A stretch of 64,000 bases of DNA from Paguma larvata (Eukaryota; Chordata; Mammalia; Carnivora; Viverridae), in assembly GCA_030068075.1 (NCBI GenBank), contig CM057839.1:52418960-52482959 (forward strand), written 5' to 3'. The notes beneath the pieces are model-generated. The model was not told the origin of the DNA and did not search any database. It saw only the letters and a list, made by a program, of their open reading frames with translations. A program made the position numbers and the translations under genes. This document shows, piece by piece, positions 24,426 to 34,717 of the stretch (the stretch's first letter is position 1; each line of letters starts with the position of its first letter).

Positions 24426-26780
24426 TTTTGTAGGAACAGTAGTTATTAAAGAGCGATTTTTTTTGGTACTTTAGATGTCAGGCTTTCTACGGTATATAAT
24501 TAAAACAAGAGTGAACATGAAGTGTATAATTTCTCCCAGCTCTAGCTTAATCAGGCATTCATTACCATGTCTGATTCTGCGTCATGAGAACAGAACCGCT
24601 TACTAAGCATTTTCTGTGATGACGATAATCAAGTATGTAAAGATATCAGAGAGATTTTTAAAAGACAAAAGCACAACCATCAGACATAGGGAGAGACAAT
24701 GATCTGCATGGCATAATACTCCACCGGAGACTAAAGAACTTCCAAGGCAAAGCGCGCAAGCACTTGACTATTTGGGGCAACTGGATATGCAGGGAGCCCT
24801 AAGAGGGGAAGTCCGTGCTAACTGGGCTCTTGCGCCATTATTCTTGTACCAAGAAGACAGATGCGCCATGCTCCTGCTCTGGGTCAGAAACAAGGGGGGC
24901 ATCACTTTCAAGGGCTTCTCTGAGAGACGGGGTTTGCTCTGAAACCTTTCTAGCAGAGCAATCATTTCATTACCACCTTCAGTGACAAGCAAACTTAATA
25001 AATACGCAGGCAATATACAACTTATTGCCCCTCGTTTGGTTTCATTCCATTTGCCCTCCCAGCACATCATGAGTGTATAGCTTTGAAAATACAAAGGACT
25101 CAAAGAAATTCACGGAGACGAGAATTTTTATGGTAGAGGTTAGCTCAAGTACCTCTAAACTGACATTTGGTAAGCTAAGCTAACAACAGTGTGCCTGTCT
25201 ACCATACTTTGGTGCCAAACCATTCATAGGAATCTTAATAAACCACTGAGAGGCGGGGCTTCTGATCTCCTTTGTGTTATAAATAAAGTGCCACAGACCT
25301 AAGGGCATTCAACCAACATCAAGCAACAAGAGCAAATAGCGGGTTAGTGGTACCTACATTTGTGTCCTCGTGGCTGTGGCCATTGGTCTCGACCAATTCC
25401 TTGGTACCTTTTAACTGCAGATTTCAAAAAGAAACAAAACAAAACAAAACAAAAACCCCAAGTGAGTAAGCAAGCATATCTGTTAAGTATATATCATCCT
25501 GTTAACTCTAATTTATCTGAGGTTGCACTTTATAAAACTTCCAAGGAAAGAAAAAAAAAAAACAGATGGAGCACACAATTCCAATGAGTCTTACTGAAAC
25601 CAGTTTGACACCAATATTTTAGAAAACTTAATGGCTGGCAAAAAAATAAATGGGTCTTGGTCACTATTTTTTAAATAATAAGATTAGAAAGCAGTTCCAT
25701 AAGCATAAAATGTATAAAATTGGTTCTTAAGAATAATAAATGCTTTCATTTCCTAGTTGTATTGCTATTAATTTCAACCCTGCAGGGTTTGCAAGTTGCC
25801 ACCAGCTAACTGATGTTATACTAATGATTCCTCGTGAATGATGTATTTTCAGTTGTTTTAACACGCCGCAGCGCTGCTGTACATGTCCTCCTTGAGAACA
25901 TATTTGAATGACTGGCATTGTTTTCGGAGGCCTAAACAAAAAGATGATTTTCTTCTTTTTTTTTGCAAAGGAAGAACTGAGGAAGACATTTCCTTGGTCA
26001 CTGAGGCATTAGAAGAAAAGCTATTGCTCAAATGAGATTTTTGAACAGTGAACATCTGAAAACACTACTCTCTCTACTCTCTCTCAGAAGGCTTAGGAAT
26101 AATCAGTTATCGGGAGATTTCTGGAAACCTTTAATTGGCATTTTATCCTCGTCTGGCTCAAAGCAGACATTTGGAAGCAGAGAGCAAGGGCAAAGGGGGG
26201 GGGGGGCCTTCCAGCTGTTTGCCAGCACTTCCTCCTGGCTTATCAATGCTTTAGGAAGCAGCATCTTCTGTATGTGCCTAAAATAAAATGGTGGGAAATA
26301 AATGCTTAAAGTTCGCAAATACATGCACGCACACCCACAACGGGTCTGATCCAGCATGCTGGTTCTTTCTGGCTATTTGTACATATTAAAATGAAAGCTG
26401 CTGCTTCTTTCTTCTTCTTCTTCTTCTTCTTCTTTTTAAGGCAATGTCAAACCGTCAGCAGGAAAGCCATACACTGTGCCAAGAGAGGGGCTTTGCGAAA
26501 GGAAGGGAAACATGTAGAAACTGAGCCTGGGGCAGCTGACTTCGGACCAGAGGCTCTTTGACTCGTTTCCACATCCCTCCCGCTTAGGAAAAAATTTCCA
26601 CCCGCTGGTCTTGGGGGCTACCTCCCAGTGTTTCTGCACACGACGAATACACTGTGTTGCAGACGTGAGAAGAAAAGGGCGCAGGCACGGCAGCAAGGCC
26701 GTCCATTACCAGAGGGCACAGAAGGACTAAGGGAACTCCTCCGTGTTTTTCCTGTCCAAAGATTTTCTCCTTGCAGGTGC
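24426..26780. other. Unique intron sequence with small simple repeats
   Basis: Includes an (AAAAC)n-like run at 25436-25456, a run of 12 G at about 26196-26207 and a (CTT)n run at 26411-26433. No gene or transposon was recognised. Confidence 0.4.
26411..26433 (+). repeat. (CTT)n microsatellite
   Basis: About seven CTT units ending in a T run. The ENOX1 transcript strand reads GAA repeats here. Confidence 0.9.
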
Positions 26781-27510
26781 TCCTCATCTTCTCTCTCTCT
26801 TCGCCGGCCCTCTCGGCTCAGCTCGGTCCTGCAGCTCTTGCTCCATAAGGGCGAGCGGGCTGAGCTCTGGAAGATTTGCTGGGTCGCAGCGGAAGCAAGT
26901 ACGGGCTCCGCCTCTCCAGGTTTCCCAGCACACACCGCGGCCCTCCTCGCTCTTACACAGACTCCGTCCTGCCGCTCCACGTCCCCTTGTCCGTCGACAC
27001 CACCGGCTGGCTCTCCTCAGTGCTCCCTGTCTGACTTCTGTTCCCTCCACTGCTCTCTTCTGCCAGAACCGCCTCAGGCCACCGCTCCCCCCCACAGCCA
27101 CTGCTGTGCCCTCACCGACCTCTCCCTGCCCTCCTCTCCTCGGGCTACTCCCTCCCTGCAGACAGAGCAGAGCAGTCTTGCCTGAGGCTATCCGGGGTTG
27201 TGAGCAGGCTCCGGATGTCGCACGCTGCCACCACGGTACAGGAGGTGAGGGGCCGGAGCCAGGGGGGCCTGAAGGGGCCGGGAGAAGCGGCATCCTAGCA
27301 AAAAAGGAGGGCAGGGAGACTTCTGGGGAGCCCAGGGAATAACCCTGCCTTCCCCGATGGGGATGGGTGGGGCCTAACGATGGTAAGGGCCTTCCCTCGC
27401 CACCTATTCTCTCTCTTTAGGATTCCCATCAAGTGGCATCACTTGAAATAGCAAAACACCAAGTCTTCAGAGAAAGGTGTTTATCTTTTCCTTTCTTGCG
27501 TGCGCGCGCC

Positions 27511-27520
27511 GTGCGTGCGC

Positions 27521-27551
<31 letters not shown>

Positions 27552-27567
27552 CGCGCACGCGCATGTG
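27511..27567 (+). repeat. Alternating GT/GC tract (57 bp), Z-DNA-prone
   Basis: Uninterrupted alternation of purine and pyrimidine: GTGCGTGCGC, then (GT)n to 27542, then (GC)n and GCATGTG. Alternating CG and TG are the sequences that adopt Z-DNA most readily. Confidence 0.9.
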
Positions 27568-27584
27568 GGACAGCAACTCCAGGC

Positions 27585-27610
27585 CGTGCAGTCATCCCGT
27601 GCAGTCATCC
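27585..27610 (+). repeat. Two tandem copies of a 13-bp unit
   Basis: CGTGCAGTCATCC is repeated exactly at 27585-27597 and 27598-27610. Confidence 0.9.
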
Positions 27611-28199
27611 CGTCCAGGCGCGACGCTCTGTGTTTAGGCCTTCTGCGTGCAGGCACAGAAGAAGCGTTTACACACACGGTTACTCCACGTAAGCGCGAAG
27701 AAAGCCTTCTAGGGCAATGCTCTTGGAAGTACAGGGGTGCGTTTGCGAGCCTATGTCTGTGGCGCGCGGGTGGCTGCAAGGAGATGGAAGGAACGCGTCC
27801 ATCCCGTGCTCCCACCCGCAAAGAGGACAGGGGCGCCAGCCTAGGGGATCTCAGGAGAACAGCCTGCGGGTGGCCATGGCAGCCCAACGCACGTGGCTGC
27901 GGCGTGTTGCCGGCCCGCTCAGGCACATGTCCTTCTGATGCCTTTGTTTGAAAAGAGCCGTCCCATTTAAATCGGGACCGCAGACTGAAACATGGTTCCT
28001 TCCCGGTCAGATTTTCTAGCTCTTTAATGTTGTGAGCCTTCACCGTGTTCCCCATTTACGTAACAGAGATGAAGAGTCATGTTTCGCCGCCGCCTGTGCG
28101 TGTACTTTCTGCTCAGAATGCCCGCCAGGACAAGAACACACCAGTGCTTTCTGCAAAACTCCAAATCTGTTTTTTACGACTGGGGTTTAGACTTCAAGT

Positions 28200-28370
28200 C
28201 TAAACAGAGGCGTCCCTCAGAGGTATTGAGGGCTCGGCTCCAGAAAACCGCAACAAAGTGGGTCGACTTTTTTTTGCGTTTCCAGTGAATAAAAAGTTAT
28301 GTTTTCACTATTGTCTATTAAGTGAAGAATAGCATTATGTCTGAAGAGACAGTGTACATAAAGGATCTGA
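28200..28370. repeat. Probable old DNA-transposon relic
   Basis: The text GGCTCCAGAAAACCGCAACA … AAAGTTATGTTTTCACTATT … GAATAGCATTATGTCTGAAG resembles a common interspersed repeat I recall from mammalian introns. I cannot name the family with confidence. Confidence 0.4.
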
Positions 28371-29715
28371 GTCATTTGGAGAAAGGACAGATCCATCCCT
28401 CCCCATCCCAGCAAATTGAGGAGAGAGGGGGTCAGAACAAAACAAGGCTCAGAGCTATGTCTGATCAGAAGCACCTAGGGGCCAAATCAGCGCCACAATG
28501 CTGGGAGTCTCCTAATAACGGTAAGGAGGAAAGCCCGGTGACTTGCGGTCTCCTGGCTGGCAGGTCGCTGTGAATTTTGTCAGTAGTTTTCAGTTCAGTC
28601 TAACTGCTCTGAAATCATACAGGAGATTCAGCCTCAGTCTGCATTCTTTTATCTGTACTCATCATATAATCATTAGTTTTATAAAGTATTTTCCTTCAAA
28701 GCTATAAAGGCTTAGGAAGTATCCAACATCTTCACTTTCCACTCACAAATCCCCTAGACTTTTCAGGGAAAGTAACCAAAACTACATGTTCCTGCCCCCA
28801 AACCACGAAAAACTAAAAATCACTTGTAAAGTGACTGAGTCCCAGCTGACTACATTCTCCTGACTTCACTTTTTTTAGATCTAACACTTTTGAAGTTATT
28901 TATATTATACAAATAACCTTCTCCGAAACCACTGTGGGTGTGAAATGTAAAACAGGCTAAATTTGATCACCCCGAAGGGTTGGGGTTACGCTACGTGATT
29001 TTTTTTTCCCTCCCAATTACCATTCATTACATTGTTGGCAGCAAGGAAGGCCAGAAATAGCAAAGCCTTTCAAGAGCTCTCCCGTGTAGGTGCTGGGCTT
29101 AGATTTCACTCGGATTTCACTCTGCTGCCGAGCAATCCATCTTGCCCTGCTGTAAGACAATACTTTCAAACCCACTTATCAATGTCAGGCCACACTTCAG
29201 TATCAAAGCAAGCCAGGATGAAACGATCAGATTTACAAACTTCATATAAAAGGTTTGTTGCTCACTGTGGTTAGATAAGTGCCCTGATGCTCAAAACGGG
29301 AAGACTTTTTTTTTTTTTTTTAATGTCCCCGTGAATCAGTCGTTCTTATTCAGAGGTCTACGTGAGAGCCACGGGTTATGCTAAACACATTTTCCTCACT
29401 ACTGCCCTTAAGAGGAAACTAACCACTTGCTTTGAGATATAGCTGCACCTCCAGTAGTTGAAAACTTTATCAAAATTCATTTGTCTTTTGGAGTAAGCTT
29501 TCACACACCGCTGGCAGGCTCGGGTGGTCTCAGCAGGTGCGGGAGTGAGGACAGGTTATAGATCCCACAGAGCGAAGCTGCTGGAAGGTGTGACAGGGGG
29601 CGGGCTGACTGCCCTACAGACTGACTTCGGAATGTCTGCGCAGGTGCCCAGCGCGAGCGACGTGCGTGTCAGTGTGAGAACTGACGCATGGAGCGGAGCG
29701 GTTGCGTCCACTTAC
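28371..29715. other. Unique intron sequence downstream of the 108-nt exon
   Basis: No repeat family or gene was recognised. A T run lies at 29307-29321. CpGs are more frequent at 29560-29710, close to the exon. Confidence 0.35.
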
Positions 29716-29823
29716 TTGTTCCTGGAGGACTTTAAGTAACGCTTGCGTGTGTGACTGCTCTTCCTTGGCTTGTTCCAGTTCTGACTTCTTGTTGTTTAAC
29801 TCCTCCTGGATGGTCAGCAATTG
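29716..29823 (-). CDS. ENOX1: ENOX1 internal coding exon (108 nt), coiled-coil region, second of two in window
   Basis: On the minus strand the acceptor TTCTTACTTTCACAG is followed by 36 complete codons and a strong donor, CAA|GTAAGTGG. The peptide begins QLLTIQEELNNKKSELEQ and ends TQALLKVLQEQ. It continues directly from the MQGMQQ end of the exon at 59002-59186 and agrees with ENOX1 as I remember it, about residues 483-518. The composition (E, K, Q, L; no G or P) is that of a continuous alpha-helical coiled coil, extending the helix begun in the previous exon. Both flanking introns are phase 0 and the length is divisible by 3, so this exon could be skipped or included without changing the frame. 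If the intron were retained, the frame would run on for about 33 codons and stop at about position 29614. The last coding exons (C-terminal domain) should lie below position 1 and were not found here. Confidence 0.95.
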
Positions 29824-29959
29824 CTGTGAAAGTAAGAATATTTAAGATAAATAGGAGCGATGGCCACGTGACTGCAAGATATTGAAAATATGCATTTGGA
29901 ACATGAGATGAGTTTTTATTATGTCTTAAAGGCTTAATCCAGACTTCAGCTAACTTTTT

Positions 29960-30162
29960 CTTTTTTAAAAGTTTATTTATTTATTTTAAGAGAGAGAGAG
30001 TGAGCATGGGAGGGGCAGAAATAGAGGGGAAGAGAGAGAATCCCAAGCAAGCTCTGCACGGTCGGAGCGGAGACTGGGGCGCGAACTCAGGGACTGTGAG
30101 ATCATGACCTGAGCCCAAACCAAGAGTCAGAGCTTAACCGACTGAGCCACCCAGGCACCCCC
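29960..30162 (-). mobile_element. CAN SINE 137 bp upstream of the 108-nt exon acceptor
   Basis: Minus-strand head GGGGGTGCCTGGGTGGCTCA; reverse A tail at 29962-29990. The 3' half (GAATCCCAAGCAAGCTCTGC in plus text) is of the older, shorter type without the felid insert. It lies in the same sense as ENOX1, so its CT-rich segment faces the exon acceptor. Confidence 0.85.
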
Positions 30163-32150
30163 TTTGGTTACCTTTTGTGTGACCCCCGCCCCCACTCCTA
30201 CCACAGTGTAACGAGTATTGCAGGTTTTGACACATTTATTAGGCTGTTTCTGATATTGCTGCACGATAAAACAAATCTGTTCTAGGTATTTGTAAAGGCA
30301 CCATCATATTCCTTTGAACAAATGTGTATTTGTGGAAATGTAGTGAACAGTGTTAATAGACAACATGTTTTGATAGATGAAGAAATTAAATAACAAGAAA
30401 ACTTGATATAATTCATCAACTTGTCCACCGTTCACTTCATTTTACATAAGACAGGAAAACCAGCCTCACAGTGGCTCCGTGAAGCTACTTCACCAAGTGG
30501 CTGGGACCACAAAAGATCCTTTTACTCTCTCTGTTATGACGGTGATGTTTTATTGGATCAGCAGGACTGAAGTCCAAACTGCAATCAATATATCAGCCGA
30601 GAAAACTGCTGATATAAGCTGTCAAAACAGTAAGCTATGGCCTACACTGCTATTTTTAAGCAGGGCCACTGAAGGGATTTTTGTAAGCCTTGCCTTGAGC
30701 CTTCCTTGCCCTATCAACTGTAACTCATGTTGAGGCTTACCCTGTCTGCCAAAAGCACGGCGCGGCCCGGCACTAATTCTTTGGAACAGGGTCGTATGTG
30801 ACTACATACGTGGGCTGCAAAATACATTCAAGAGCTTCAAAACAGGCCGTAGAAATAGCTGTGTCTACTCAAAGCTTCTTAACAACAAAGGACTGGTTTG
30901 AAAAGACAGAATAGCATTTCTTCCGCTACCGAACATAACAAACGCCGCACTAATGATCTAAAATGCTAGTGCATTCCTGCCACGAAGGTAGCTGTCTCCA
31001 ACGTCAAGGCTGCTTCTTTGGGGCCTTGACAAGCTGGCTGCGCGGCTGCCCGGCCAGCTCTTAACTATCACGGCCCGAATAAACACTGGCGCTGGATTTC
31101 TGATGCTTAAACCCACCAACTGGAAGGATTAAATTCAATCTTTAAAACCTAGTTTTGGGGTATGTTGGGGAGGAGGAAGCACTCAGAAAAACACACTATG
31201 CTTTCCCTTGGGATGGCTTTGGCACTGGATGTAAATTTAGGAACCGACCTTGGTGCCCCCTAGCATAAGCAGCGATTTCCTTGCAGTATTCTAAAAACCC
31301 TATTTCACCACCTGCCTGTATCATAATCACACGTGAGGTAGTACACACATCCCACACTAGCTCCCTTAACACCTTGTGTGATTTAACTGTGCATCAACTG
31401 ATTGACGTACAGAAACTAGGGAGCCCGTATTGTACTTTGGCATGGTGACAAGTACCTAAAATGACTGATTCCAAACATTGGGGAGTGACTCTGTTCCTTC
31501 ATTGTCATTCATGACTGGCCCCAGAACACTCCTGGGGGAACCGGTGTTCTGACTATCCATGATGCCCAGTGAATTTTTACGTATTAGACAAGTTTCAGAT
31601 CTGATCCTTAAACCTCCGTTAAAAATGAGCCAAAGGAAGGACAGGAAATTGTCTTCAAGAGTAGGTAACTTATGTCTGTTCACTGCTGCACTTGGGGCGG
31701 CGACATCTGGAAACAACTCACGTCCACAGAAGGGTGTTGGCTACGTTAGTGATGTTGCATCTGTTCATGGGAAACTATGCAGCGGTTGAAAACAAAGTTG
31801 CACAAAGGTCTTTGGACAACACAGAAGCAGCTCACAATGCTCTGTTCTCCCCACAAAGACTTCAGGTTATAAAAAGGTTTCATTAAGTTTTGCAACGTAT
31901 TCATAAACAAGGATCTGGATACTTTGGGTGAGTGGGTTTAAGGATCCTTAGGTCAGTTTTGTTTGTAATTTTGTGGTAAGGAGTACCTGCTGCTTTAGTA
32001 ATGTTACTCACACTAAAGTTAGTGGGAAAGTGAGAGTCCTATTGGAGTCTGCCATTTCATCCACATATTTATAGCACTTCTTTATTCTATTAACACATAT
32101 ACACACACCCCCCCCTTCCCTTGACCTCACTTCCCACCTAAGCTTCCATC
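30163..32150. other. Mostly unique intron sequence, one old LINE-like relic
   Basis: 31680-31900 has text suggestive of an old L1 3' end (…GGAAACAACTCACGTCCACAG…, …GGAAACTATGCAGCGGTTG…). The remainder was not recognised. Confidence 0.3.
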
Positions 32151-32228
32151 CTATTCCATTCCTCTTCGGAATCACACTTTTTATTACTTTTATTTTATCT
32201 ATTTTATTTTTTAAAAAGTTTTATTATT

Positions 32229-32434
32229 GGGGTGCCTGGGCGGCTCAGTTGGTTGAGCATCTGACTCTTGATTTAGGCTCAGGCCATGATCCCAGGGTCA
32301 TGGGATCGAGTTGGGCTCTGCCCTGAGCATGGAGGCTACTTAAGATTCTCTCTCTCTCCATCTGCCCTTCCCCTGCTCACATGCACTCTTTCTCTAAAAT
32401 AAAAAAAATAATAAAAATTAATAAAATAAAAAAT
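32229..32434 (+). mobile_element. CAN SINE inserted in an old L1
   Basis: Head GGGGTGCCTGGGCGGCTCAG, the shorter non-felid type body (…CCTGAGCATGGAGGCTAC…), CT-rich segment and long A-rich tail. Flanked by TTTTATTAT at 32219-32227 and 32435-32443. Confidence 0.88.
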
Positions 32435-33120
32435 TTTTATTATAGAAGTATAGTTGATACACAATGGTATGTTAGTTTTAGGTATCCCACATAGTGATCT
32501 GACAAATGTATGCGCTGCTCAGTGCTGACCGTGATAAGTGTGGTCACCATCTGTCACCACACAAAGTTATTACACTCTTATTGACTCTATCCCCTATGCT
32601 GTACTTCCTGTCCCTGTGGAATCACACTTGTAAAAATTAAATGTCTTCTCTACCATCCCCACTTCCTTTTCATATGTAGGCAACCACGTTCAGTGCTTTC
32701 TATCTTTAGTTGAATGTGTTTTTCTAAAATACATAGTTTTTTCTGAGTATGCATTTTTATGTGATATTGTCATATTCCTCGTTATTTATGTTTCACTAAG
32801 GATTATTTTTTTAAAGATCCATTCATGTTAATATGTGTATATCTCCTCTGTTGCTCCTGATGGCTGTATAACAATCTATGAGGCACATCCGCCCCGTTAC
32901 ACCTAATCCACTCTCCCAGAGAAAGCCACTCAGATTATCTCTAGTTCTCCTCACTCTACACAAGGTTGCGATCAAACATGTGAGTGTGTGTTGGCGTATG
33001 GACCTGCGGCGGAATTCCCTGGCACGCATAGCCAGCAGGGGAACCCCTGCTTCCTGGGGTTTGCCTAGGATGTCAATTTGCCAAAGCTGCTGTGCCGAAT
33101 GTCTGTTCCAGTCCACCCAC
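32435..33120 (-). repeat. Old L1M 3' part, reverse orientation
   Basis: …AGTATAGTTGATACACAATG…, …CACCATCTGTCACCACACAAAG…, …CTATCCCCTATGCTGTACTTC… match the reverse-oriented text of old L1M 3' regions. 32700-32900 (…TTCATGTTAATATGTGTATA…) continues it. Beyond about 32900 the match is uncertain. Confidence 0.5.
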
Positions 33121-33317
33121 CCGCCAGTGAAATATGAGAGTCCCTGCGCCCCACGGCCACACTAACACTTAGCATTACCCACCCAGCTTTCCACTATTTG
33201 TCAGATAGTTCTCATAGTTGTCTAATCATATAAATATTATTCATTAAAAAATGGGTATTTCTCTTGTGATTTGAAACATCTCATCAGATGCTTGCTAGAT
33301 GCTTGAGGATTCAAGGG

Positions 33318-33463
33318 TCGTGGTTCTCAATACGGGGAACTTTTCAAAACAAGACTGATTTCCTGAGCCCTCAAGAAGACCGATTAACTCAGAATATCTA
33401 GGCAATGATACTTAAAAAAACCACATTAGCAGGTAATTCTCATGTGTAGCTGGGATAGAAACC
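33318..33463. mobile_element. MER5-like hAT-Charlie MITE
   Basis: The left end GTGGTTCTCAATACGGG and the right end TAGAAACCACTG form the imperfect terminal inverted repeat of MER5-type elements. The internal text GGTAATTCTCATGTGTAGC fits. Confidence 0.65.
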
Positions 33464-33489
33464 ACTGTTTCCTTTAACGCTCAGTTAAA

Positions 33490-33890
33490 CCTCATTCTCC
33501 TGCACTGCGACTTCCATCTACAGTACTCCATTCAAACCGTCCTCAGTGAAGTCACCGATGTTTTTCTACTAGCCAACTAGCATGCCACGTTCTTTTCTTC
33601 TTGCTCCATGCCTTATCCAGGTGCTCTGTTCACAGCCTGGCCTCAACTCCGCATCTCATGTGCTTATGCTTTACAAGGCTGACTTTACAGCCTTTGCCTC
33701 ATTCCTGAAACCCCGAAGTTCACCCCCATCCTTTCATCACTTTGATAATCTCCCTGCCTGGCCCTCTGCCTTTTCTCCTCATACCCTCACTGTCATAATT
33801 AGGCAGCCCCTCACCTCTCCTCTGGATCTGCTTGTCCCCTCTGTCATTCACCTTGTACTCCTCACAGAGCTGACCATTTAAAAATGAAAG
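33490..33890 (+). repeat. L2-like LINE relic
   Basis: C+T-rich text with L2 phrases (…CAGTGAAGTCACCGATG…, …CCTTGTACTCCTCACAGAGC…). No intact frame. Confidence 0.45.
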
Positions 33891-33921
33891 TGCTCGTATG
33901 CTTAAAAAATACTGTTGGCTC

Positions 33922-34151
33922 AGCATTTTTCAGAGAACTAGAACAGTAATACTAAAATTTGTATAGAACCACGAAAGACCTCGAAAAGCCATAGCTATCT
34001 TGAGAAAGAAGAACAAAGCTGGAGGTATCACAATTCCAGATTTCAAGATATACTACAAAGCCATAGTAATCAAAACAGAATGGTACTGGCACAAAAAAAA
34101 TAGACACACAGATCAATGGAACAGACAGAGAGGTCAGAAAGAAACCCATGC

Positions 34152-34195
<44 letters not shown>

Positions 34196-34699
34196 GGTCA
34201 ATCAATCTGCAACAAAGGAGGCAGGAATATGAAATGGGAAAAGACAATTTCCTTATAAATGGTGTTGGGAAAACTGGACAGCTACATACATAAGAATGAA
34301 ACTGGACCACTTTCTTACACCATACACAAAAATAAACCCAAAATGAATTAAACACCTAAATGTAAGACCTGAAACCATAAAACTCCTAGAAGAAAAGGTA
34401 GGCAGTAATTTCTCTGACATCAGCCATAGCAACATTTTTCTAGACATGTCTCCTAAGGCAAGAGAAACAAAAGCAAAAATAAACTATTCAGACTACACCA
34501 AAATAAAAAACTTTTGCACAATGAAGGAGACAAAACAAAGAAGCAACCTACTGAATGGGAGCAGATATTTGCAAATAACGTATCTGATAAAGGGTTAACA
34601 TCCAAAATATATTAAGAACTTATACAATTCAACACCAAAAAGTGCTGTATGCCTGAAACTAATGTAACATTGTGTGTCAACTGTGCTTCAGTAATAATT
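33922..34699 (+). mobile_element. L1 ORF2 3' fragment with an internal deletion
   Basis: Reads ORF2 C-terminal text ([20 protein letters not shown] at about 34027-34086). It then jumps at about 34640 to the extreme L1 3' end (CCTGAAACTAATGTAACATT). Flanked by AAAAAATACTGTTGGCTC (33904-33921) and AAAAAATACTTTTGGTTC (34700-34717), two mismatches in 18, so one insertion event explains it. Confidence 0.88.
34151..34195 (+). repeat. (TA)n-rich microsatellite inside L1
   Basis: TA dinucleotides interrupted by single CA and GT steps, within the L1 fragment. Confidence 0.85.
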
Positions 34700-34717
34700 A
34701 AAAAATACTTTTGGTTC

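Larger units (their letters stand above)
26780..27960. promoter_or_regulatory. Intragenic CpG-rich island, in two parts
   Basis: I count 19 CpG dinucleotides between 26801 and 27005 and 17 between 27721 and 27920, against very few in the flanking AT-rich intron. A run of alternating GT/GC lies between at 27511-27567. The part at 27300-27480 is poorer in CpG. The island sits 1.8-2.9 kb downstream, in gene direction, of the 108-nt ENOX1 exon. It could be a promoter or enhancer for an alternative or antisense transcript, or simply an unmethylated orphan island. Long overlapping open frames on both strands here are explained by high GC and low stop density and show no domain. Confidence 0.55.
1..29715 (-). 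other. ENOX1: First 29.7 kb of the ENOX1 intron following the 108-nt exon (incomplete)
   Basis: Downstream, in gene direction, of the donor GTAAGT at 29715. I looked on the minus strand for the expected ENOX1 C-terminal coding sequence and did not find it, so the intron appears to run past position 1. It contains an L1, SINEs, L2/MIR relics, a MITE and a CpG-rich island around 26.8-27.95 kb. Confidence 0.75.

Noticed and set aside
25436..25456. Short regularly spaced repeats considered as a CRISPR-like array
   Set aside because: Simple (AAAAC)n expansion with no spacers, in a mammalian intron.
26628..28055. Five overlapping open frames of 169-208 codons on both strands
   Set aside because: They overlap each other in both directions across the CpG-rich island, where stop codons are rare. 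The peptides are rich in S, P, R and A with simple-repeat runs from the GT/GC tract and no family resemblance.
34000..34293. Open frame beginning with L1 endonuclease/RT-like residues
   Set aside because: It is the L1 ORF2 C-terminal fragment plus a translated TA microsatellite.
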